From positions 682,001 to 746,000 of the forward strand of contig RMBW01000003.1 of assembly GCA_004009845.1 (NCBI GenBank): a stretch of 64,000 nt of DNA. The letters are read 5' to 3'. Under the pieces are notes generated by a model, which was not told the origin of the DNA, did no database searches, and saw only the letters and a program-made list of their open reading frames with translations. Source of the stretch: Davidsoniella eucalypti (lineage: Eukaryota; Ascomycota; Sordariomycetes; Microascales; Ceratocystidaceae). Position numbers and translations under genes: made by a program. Positions within the stretch are counted from its first letter, which is position 1, and every line of letters begins with the position of its first letter. This document shows positions 56,624 to 64,000 of the stretch, in pieces.

Positions 56624-58487
56624 ATCTAAATGTGCTGCGCACTCATAATCAAGTCGTTCTCTAGCCTGTTTTTGCTCGCTATTGCTTTGGCTTGTTCCCC
56701 AGGGCTAAACAGCATATCGGCTGTGCCCTGTGTATTTCTTTAACGTATGGATTTCATGTTTGGATTATGTTTTTGTTTTGTCTTTTTTCGATATGATTAT
56801 GGAGGCGTTGGTTTTGTGATACGACAACAACCTCACGAACTCACCTTGCTCGTTGGTTGTGAGTTCCGCCTAAGCAACAAGATCTTGTTAAGTACTATTA
56901 GGTGTTTGTTAGTTAGGGTTAGTGCTGATCAGTAAATATATAAGCCTATACTTCTAATATTATTTTTACCGTGAAATGAAACAGTGACATGAAAGAAACC
57001 TTTACAACTACCTGTTAGTTCTTAGTTTGGGATTTGCCGCAGTATTTCCGCTAACCTGCTCATGACGCCACCTCGTCGTTCAAGCCAATGGTCAACTCCG
57101 ATAAAGTGATTGCGGCTGCATTTCCCTTTTGTGTTAGTGCCCGTCTTTTAAGTGGGTCAGGCAGCGTTTGCGTTTTCATATGGGCCATACTATTAGGGCT
57201 AGTATGAGTGATATGTGTACTTCTTACTGATGGGCGGCTCACGTGCCTCCAAGACTATTTTGGGCCAGCCGGTTTCTAGCGTCAACGGCTTCATCCTATA
57301 TACACTGGTGTTGGTATGATAGTGCTATATTGTGATTGTATATCTTGTGCTAACAAAAGAGCACACTTTAATGTAATTTCTCCAATCTAGTTGTAATAGT
57401 GTCACATCGTACAAAAGACGGACATCGAGGAAATTATTTTCATTGCTATTTATTTTCTTTCTTGTAGTGTTGTTTGTGTTGGTCAGTGGTTGATTTTGCA
57501 GCGGTTAGTGACATCTAGCACAGCCTTGTACGCCTACCTATTGCGGATTGGTTCTGTTGATATAGTTTTCCTATCAGCATTTATCCAGCACGTAGTCTTT
57601 TTTTCTTTTCTTTTACTCTACATCATATTCTCCTTATGTTACATTCTTACATTCTTCTTGGTAGAGCCGAAAATAAACCAACACAGGCCTAGCTACTGAA
57701 ACATCAGCTTCTCGAACGCCAGTCAAGCCGGAACCGTAAGATTCGGCAAATTCCAAACTTAAAAATCCCCATATTTTTCTATTTTGCTACACAAGGCTCC
57801 TGTCTGCATGCATTTTGGCCTGTTTATTTACTAAAGCGAAAAAAAAGCACAAACCAACCCGCTGACATTAACCCGAAAGGAAAAAAAAAAACAAGCAAAC
57901 CCACCCCAAAAAAACTTGAGTGCTACTACGACCTTTTCTACGATCGATTCAGCCCACGAACCACGGCCAACGCTTATTTTCATCTGCCTTCCTTTGCCGC
58001 CCGCATTTTTATCATCTGATCAAGGCCGCCTGTTATTTGCTCCGTTTTCTTCGGCCCCGATCGGCTTCTTTATTGCCCGTCCCGTCTTCATTATTCATTG
58101 CCTGCATCTGCTAGCCTTCCCACGACGTCCTGAATGGCTTGCAACGGGCGACACGTCGTTGTTTCCTTGTCCTTGTTTTTCCCATCATCGCCCTCCGTCT
58201 GTCTGGCCGCCGCGTTTCCCCAGCGCCCGTCAGGCAAGGCAAGTCCAGGCTCTTGTCTTTTGCCACGACAGACAGCGCCTCTTTGAACGGCGGCTGCCAC
58301 TAGAGCAAAATTGCCAACCTAGCCTAGCCTGTTCCGCCATCCGCTCATTTCATCTCCCGCTAACCAGCAGCCGGCCACGCCCACTATCAAGTACACGTCG
58401 TCTATCTGCCTGTATATAACAGTCTCGTCTTTCCGCCGCCTGCAGTTCTGCAGCTGGCCTGCCCTTGACGGCTACAATATCTCCGAT
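56624..58487. other. Intergenic between ADH and the FN3 protein gene
   Basis: ADH 3' flank, then AT-rich sequence, then from about 57920 a pyrimidine-rich, GC-richer leader of the next gene. GTTAGGGTTAG (telomere-like) lies at 56912-56922. The only ATG between 57811 and 58487 is at 58134 and opens a 50-codon upstream frame (listed separately). The long open frame through this leader lacks an ATG start of its own and is not called a gene. Confidence 0.6.
58134..58286 (+). promoter_or_regulatory. Candidate upstream ORF of the FN3 protein gene (50 codons)
   Basis: The single ATG in a 677-nt leader region opens a 50-residue frame ending with TGA at 58284-58286, 201 nt before the main start at 58488. 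Scanning ribosomes would meet it first if transcription starts upstream of 58134. No conserved peptide was recognised. Confidence 0.4.
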
Positions 58488-61400
58488 ATGACATGGTGGT
58501 GGTCGCAGCTGTTTCTCAAGTTCACTCTGATTGGCACGGTTATTCTTTGTCGATTCTACCGCCCGCCGCGAGCTCCCACAACCTTTGATAACTTTACCCA
58601 CACTCTAATCCTCGTGTCAACCTTTTGGTCCGTCTGGACCCGTATCGCTGAATCTACCGCTTCATACGTCGGCTCTGTTTCCTCCTCGGCCTCTAGAATA
58701 GACATCTTGCTTGTTAATAATGCTAAGATGGTTGTAACTTTGCTAGCTTTTATCTGGTAAGTTTTCCTTTGCTTTGATACTATACTGTTCCTTTCTTGCT
58801 GACTTTGCTTCTCTTCTTTCACCACCATAGGCTTGTCGCCAGGTCATGGCAGACTCTATCGACTCCGCTTCCAGTTCTCATCAAAACCCTCCATGTTGAA
58901 GTCCCCGAAGCACCCGACGTTTCTTTATCTGATATCAAAAATGATGCCGCCACTCTGCAATGGACACGCCCGCCACCAAACAAAACCGTCCAGAAGTTTC
59001 TGATCCAGGTTAATGGCGTTAATGGTAAGCATGCTATCTGTCCCCAGCCTAACCTGGCAAGTATTCGCATATGCGAGACATCCATCCATTAACACCCTGC
59101 TCTCTTTCTCTCGTTACAGTTGGTGAATCTGCCGTCCAAGAAACCGCTATTACCGTCACTGGCTTAAAGCCCGGCCATTTCTATAACATTCGTGTCATTG
59201 CCGTTGGCTCCAACAATTTCCAAGTGCCCAGCGATGTTGTCCGCTTACAAACCTACGACAAAGATGGCCGCCCTATCATGGCTAGCGAACTATTCCCCAC
59301 TAGCTTTCGCGAGGCCGAAAACAAACCTCGTGCTATTAATGCCAACGATCGCCGCCCGACTGTCACTGCTATTGAGCCTCACCACGACAATCCTTCCGGA
59401 AACTTGCGGGAACCTCATGGGCCTATCCAGCGACGTAATACTCTGATAAATCGCAAAACCTCGCCTTCTGTTACTAGCGCCGATCAGCCTCTCCTCAAGG
59501 ACATAGTTAATGAGCCTGATGTATCATTAGAAGAACTCAACAACAAATTTGAGCAAACTCGTCGTGAAATTGAAGATACTGTCTTGCAATATACACGCGA
59601 AGAGGATGATTTCCGCCAACAGGAACAGGAACTCAAAGATGAACTTGCAGAGAAGAAGAGAGCCAATAAGGAGAAAGACTCCAAAACTGAGCAGCTCAAG
59701 AAACAAATGCGTCTTTTGTCAGAGTCCAAACGTCACGCCGAAAAGGAAAAGGCAAAACGAGAGCAGATTCTACGCGAAAAAACCGCCAAAATCAACCAGG
59801 TGCAAGATGCCATCAAGAAGGCAGAAACATTAGTGCAGAACGTTCGTCAAGACCGCGGAAAGGCTGAGCGTGATCATGGAATTCTGATGCAAGAGCTCAA
59901 AAAGAAGGCTGCCCAATTCGCTGCCGACTACGAAAAGATGCAGGAAGAGTGTACTGCTCTTGAGGCGCAACTAAGCTCACGTGGCAAAGAACTCAAGACA
60001 CTGAAAAGCGATCAAAAACTAGCTAAAAGCCAGGAAAATGATGCTGATGCGCAAAACCATGCCCGCGTCAAGAGTGAGCTTGAAGCTAGCAAACATGTCT
60101 TGGAGAATAGAATGAAGCAGTTATCAACTGACTATCATGCGCTTGCGGCACAATACCACCAACTCCAGTGCGAGCAATACGCGCATATTCAACAACAACA
60201 ACAACAGCAGCAGCAGCAGGCTCAACAGGCACAACAAGCTCAACAGGCACAACAAGCTCAGCAGATTCAGCAGACACAACAGACCCAGCAGACCCAGCAG
60301 ACTCAGCAAACTCAACAGGCTCAACAGGCTCAACAGGCTCAACAAGTACAACAGCTACAGCAGGTGCAACAAGTGCAACAGGTTCCGCAGGCTCAACAGG
60401 CGCAGACCCAGCAGCTTCAGCCGAGTCGTCTTCCATACTATGGCCAGTCAAATGGTACCGAGTTCGACCAATCACTTGCTTCCTCAAGCCACACAATCCA
60501 AGCGGGCCATCATAGGAATGGCACAGCTATTTCAGAGTCACCTACTATGCAGTATCCTGCTCTCGACAACACATACTCTGCATACCGTCAAGGCTTTTTC
60601 GTGAATGCTTCTGCTACGTCCAACAATTTTGCAGGTAATGAAGGCTTCACGCAGATAGACTATACGAATGTCCCTGGAGGAGCTCCCCTAAGCCCAACGG
60701 CCGCAGCCTTGCTTCCTAGTGGCATTCTTGGTGACTACGGCGAGCTGAGCCAGGATGAGCACTCTAGCCCATCTCCATTGCCTGCAACAGCCGCCGAACT
60801 TACTTCTACTCCACCGGCTGCCGATCCCCAGTCGCCAGCCACCTCGAACAAGTCTCGTAGCCTTCTGTCTAGTCCACATGGATCTTCGAGCAATCTTCCA
60901 TTCCCCTCATTCAATGCCGAGACACCTGATCGGTCGTTATCACTCAAGACATCCAATGAAATAGCCGCTTCGCTTGGCTCAGCCATCCAGCAGCAGCATT
61001 CCCGTCCATCTAATATGTTCAACTTCTCAAGGCACAACACCCAGCCTTCTCGCGATTCTGACTTTGGAACGCCGCTTGGTAGCCTCCGCTCTTCCCAAAG
61101 CCAGTCGTTCCCAAGACAGACTGAAGGGTCCCCTATGGACCGCAAGACTAAGAAGACAACATTCGGCATCTTCGGACGCAACACTGTCCACGCCGATTCT
61201 GACATGTTTGGTAGTGCTAGCTCAAGTCGCCGTATGGCCAATCCTTTCTCGGCTTCTGGCAATCTGATCCTTGGTGGAGTCCACGATCGTGACCCTAGCA
61301 GCCCTCGGCCGTCCTCCATCGCTTCTGCTGAGCTCCCTCGACCATCCACAGATAGCGGATCTCCTTGGGGTTCTGCCGACAAAACTTTGGGGTCCAAGTC

Positions 61401-62391
61401 TAGAGTTTGGGCCAACGAAGCTCGCTGGAACTTTCAGGGCGCATCTCGTCGGACTTCAATCCACGGCTCGAGTGGAGTAGATACTTCCGGCCCATCCGGA
61501 GCCCCGTTCGCATCGGAAGACGATGACATTCTTGATGAACATGATCTTAGCCGGTCATCGGCACGCAAAGTCGGCGTGATTGGCAGCCGCCCATCGCATG
61601 CTCAGGGCATGTCTCCAGGTGGCGCTGCTCGTCTCAACCCGAAGGCGCCGACGTTCATGGGGGGGTTCATGTCCCGCAAAGATAGCGATAGAGAACGGGG
61701 GTGTTTCCACGTGCGTGGTAAGAACGGCAAAGCAAGTCCCGAGGATCGTGGCAGCAACCACTTGTATACGGGAAATGGTGATGCTATGGAAGATATGGAT
61801 TATCATTCAGATGGCTCTGTTACTGGCCAGCATAAGTCTTGCAACACCTACTCCATCTATACCCAGAACTCTTCTATGGCGGGTCTTCACAATCCACTTC
61901 CGATAGGCTATAATGTCAGTGAGAACCAGGACAACAGCTTGATGAAATACTTCCGCAAGGGTAGCTCTAGTCGCTTCAGCATCTCATCTCGTCTTGGCAA
62001 AGAAAACAACAGTATTTTCAAAAAGGGGCCTGGTAGCTCATCGACGTACGTGGACCGCAATGGATCTTTCGAGACGCGGTCTAGCGCGGAAGAAGGTGAT
62101 GAGTTGTACAATGAGGCCGCGATCGCTACGTTAATCGAAATGGGCTATTCTGCGGAGAGTCTTGTAAGCAGCTCGTCTGCGGTTGCTGGTGTAGGTATTA
62201 CGTCCAACCCTACTAATACTACTACTACTACCACTTCTGCCATTGGTAACAAGAGTAAAGAAAAGGAGGGTCGTATGTCGTCATGGCGCTTCTCGATGTC
62301 CAAGAAGAAGGACAAGGGCCGTGATAGTATAGATGCCGAGCGTTTTCCAGAGACTGAATCTCTGACTGGAGAGGAGGAGTCGCGACACTAG
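58488..62391 (+). CDS. Fibronectin type III / coiled-coil / Gln-rich membrane-anchored protein
   Basis: Three exons (58488-58756, 58831-59024, 59120-62391), with introns of 74 and 95 nt, give 1244 residues. Residues 1-100 contain up to three hydrophobic segments (about 7-24, 33-50, 78-95). A fibronectin type III domain follows (about 115-200; LQWTRPPP, then VTGLKPGHFYNIRVIAV, a typical FN3 C-terminal half). Residues about 285-505 form a long charged coiled coil (EELNNKFEQTRREIEDTV onward). Residues about 511-588 are a Gln/Ala repeat. The remaining ~650 residues are Ser/Pro-rich and disordered, with many basic-Ser sites, ending in SWRFSMSKKKDKGRDS. Filamentous ascomycetes have a conserved FN3 protein of this general plan, but I do not know an established function. 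A scaffold on an internal membrane is inference. Confidence 0.85.
60187..60420 (+). repeat. Gln/Ala-Gln coding repeat (CAACAGGCT-type 9-mers)
   Basis: A run of pure glutamine codons is followed by many 9-nt units encoding Gln-Gln-Ala or Gln-Gln-Thr, and then Gln-Gln-Val. The shift from Ala to Thr to Val blocks shows stepwise expansion of neighbouring units. It follows directly on the coiled coil of the FN3 protein and keeps its frame. Confidence 0.93.
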
Positions 62392-63385
62392 CTTTGTCAT
62401 GACCTTCTCCATGTCCAGTGATTGATTTATAGGGCCGGGTTAGTCTTACATTAGTAGTATGAGACGATGGGGTTCTTGATCTTGATATTGGTAGTTTGTT
62501 GGTGTCTGCTTGTTAGTGTTTTATTGTTTTATCTGGGACACGTTTGTGGGTTATAAGCGCAGTATCTTGCTGAATATCCTTATCTCTTCCCTCCTTGCAA
62601 AGTTAATTGGCATTTTATCTATTTTTTTCTGTTCTGACAAAAAATGAATCCGATCATTCAATAATCGAATGTATATATAGTGAAGTGATTTGTTGTACAG
62701 ATACGTTTGTGTGAAACCCTGGGCGGATATCAGTCTAGTAAAAGTAGTAGGCGGTAAAAAGCGGCAGAACCAAATGGGCCGGGGCTCAGAAAGCTTCAGT
62801 TGAGTAACGCAAGAGCGGAATGGAATTTAACATTATTCGGCTGAAGAAACGGCGACGGTCTCGAACTTGTAAATCAATCCTCAAGTTCAAGTGTATTATT
62901 AATTATCTTTAAACTTCTTTTTCTGGTTTCCCTGCTTTCTGTCACCCTTTAGCAAGGCCGTTTTCTCGTTCCTTCCCAATCGACCGATGCATTTATTTTT
63001 CTTCTATTACCTAAGCTGCCACAACTAGAAGGCAATGCAATAAAAGAAGAATTATTTCTATCTTTTTTTCATAAGTCCGATTACACGAACTCATACATCG
63101 AACGATAAATTCGCTTTTATTTCACGAAAATACCGATTTCAAATACCGAAGGCCATGACGACATAAGTCTGAGTTAGAAACAACGCAAGAAACGCAACCA
63201 TCTTAAAGCACGAACCGAGACTCTAGATATATCGCTAGGCCGGTTCATCATTGTCAAGGATTCCATAGATGAGCAAACACACAAGCAACGACGATACGAA
63301 CATAGTAAATAGCAACTGTTTGCTATCAAGAAGACAAACAAGAAGAAGAACCTTTTGTTGGGGGTAGAATTAGAATCAGCCAATC
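62392..63385. other. Intergenic between the FN3 protein gene and CMC1
   Basis: 3' flank and promoter region of about 1 kb, AT-rich with T runs near 62620 and 63065. No gene was recognised. Confidence 0.7.
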
Positions 63386-63990
63386 ATGTCATCGTCAGAT
63401 CGATCACAAAGCAGCGATGCGGCGACTAGAAGGGCGGCGATGCCGTCACGGAATCCGCTACCGCTTTCATCATCACAGGAAGCCCAAGTGCAAGAACTCT
63501 ACCGAGCGCGAGTACGGAGTTATTGCGGACCGGAGATAAAGGGTGAGTAACGCAAGAGACCCCCCCCCCCATCCACCCCCAAGTCACCATCTTTCTCTTC
63601 CAACAACAAAAAAAACAAAAAAACTAAACTAACACCCTCTCTATAGCCTTTGCCGAATGCGCCATGGGCCGTACTTTCTCGGTAACATTTGCCTGCAAAG
63701 ACCAACATCGCGTGATGAACGCTTGTATGAAAGACCATGCAACTCCTTCGGAAATGGATGCGGCGCGCGAGGAATGGTTCGCTCAGCGCGTCGATCGTGC
63801 CCAGGCCCGTAGAAAAAAGGCCATCAAAGCTGCCGAACAGGAATCTTTTGTGCGCGAGTGGTGGGGTTTGCCGCAAAAGGACGCCGAGGAGAGGCGTCAT
63901 ATGCTGGAAAAGTTGCAGGAAGAGGAACGCTTCGGTGGCAAAGCGGCTCCGAATAGACCGCATGTAGAGGGGGGGGAGCGGAGATCATAG
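63386..63990 (+). CDS. Twin Cx9C mitochondrial protein, CMC1/COX assembly family
   Basis: Exons 63386-63542 and 63647-63990, with a 104-nt intron, give 166 residues. The N-terminal 40 residues are Ser/Arg-rich. The core holds two Cx9C pairs: CGPEIKAFAEC, which is created only when the intron is removed, and CKDQHRVMNAC. They are separated by a Cys-X11-Cys loop containing AMGRTFSVTF. This twin pattern defines a helical hairpin oxidised by Mia40 in the intermembrane space. From family knowledge, Cmc1-type proteins assist Cox1 and copper handling in cytochrome c oxidase assembly. The C-terminal half is charged and helical (EWWGLPQKDAEERRHML), longer than in yeast Cmc1, as is common in filamentous fungi. 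The second exon has an internal ATG at 63664, but starting there would lose the first Cx9C pair, so 63386 is preferred. Confidence 0.88.
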
Positions 63991-64000
63991 GAAGGGGAGA

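Noticed and set aside
57916..58419. 167-codon plus-strand frame before the FN3 gene
   Set aside because: It starts at TTG, lacks an early ATG, and its composition follows the pyrimidine-rich leader; treated as leader.
60735..61415. 226-codon minus-strand frame in the FN3 gene
   Set aside because: Antisense shadow of the Ser/Pro-rich tail exon; no recognisable domain.
1..64000. CRISPR arrays, insertion sequences and bacterial operons
   Set aside because: No regularly spaced direct repeats, no transposase, and spliced eukaryotic genes throughout.
1..64000. Secondary-metabolite or defence gene cluster
   Set aside because: The two transporters, the Zn2Cys6 factor and ADH are tens of kb apart and interleaved with housekeeping genes; no synthase, NLR or effector-like gene is present.

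Overview
This window is nuclear DNA of a filamentous ascomycete (most likely Pezizomycotina; I cannot fix the class). The reasons are short introns of mostly 53-104 nt with GTAAGT-type donors and CTAAC/TACTAA-type branch sites, pyrimidine-rich leaders, gene families such as a Zn2Cys6 factor, a fungal rhodopsin-like membrane protein, DHA1 and ITR transporters, Bud6 and Cyc8/SsnF, and a possible relic of a dispersed 5S rRNA gene. The coding capacity is carried by 12 protein-coding genes, each rebuilt here by joining exons across visible splice sites. Long, AT-rich, homopolymer-rich intervals separate them.

Layout: 1-3.4 kb holds no recognisable gene. A TMEM115-type Golgi membrane protein (3447-4617, +) follows, then a 6.7-kb gene-free interval leading to CYC8/SSN6 (11344-14507, +; six exons). 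Ribosomal protein L3 (15205-16848, +; six exons, two of them tiny) comes next. Two minus-strand transporters follow: a DHA1-type MFS protein (18201-20301) and a myo-inositol-transporter-like MFS protein (22439-24236). BUD6/AIP3 (27349-30588, +) lies divergent from the second transporter and has a 738-nt ATG-free upstream stretch. A broken ankyrin-repeat relic sits at 30963-31346. RQC1/TCF25 (32054-34355, +) and a polyglutamine Zn2Cys6 factor (38266-41284, +) follow. A rhodopsin-like membrane protein (44334-45618, +) converges on the copper chaperone ATX1 (46245-46594, -).

From 46.6 to 55.3 kb there is an 8.7-kb gene-poor island. It contains a plus-strand stretch that looks like decayed coding sequence and a 5S-rRNA-like relic. 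The right end carries alcohol dehydrogenase with an apparent mitochondrial presequence (55309-56623, +), a large fibronectin-III/coiled-coil/glutamine-rich protein (58488-62391, +) and a twin Cx9C CMC1-family mitochondrial protein (63386-63990, +).

The genes are mostly housekeeping and regulatory and do not form a biosynthetic or defence cluster. Loose themes are transcriptional control (CYC8, the Zn2Cys6 factor), translation and its quality control (RPL3, RQC1), membrane traffic and polarity (TMEM115-like, BUD6), transport (two MFS) and copper/mitochondrial metabolism (ATX1, CMC1, ADH). I found no convincing new multi-gene system. The most interesting signals are regulatory architecture (upstream ORFs, the ATG-free leader, the alternative ADH N-termini) and genomic relics (5S-like, ankyrin and unknown decayed ORFs).
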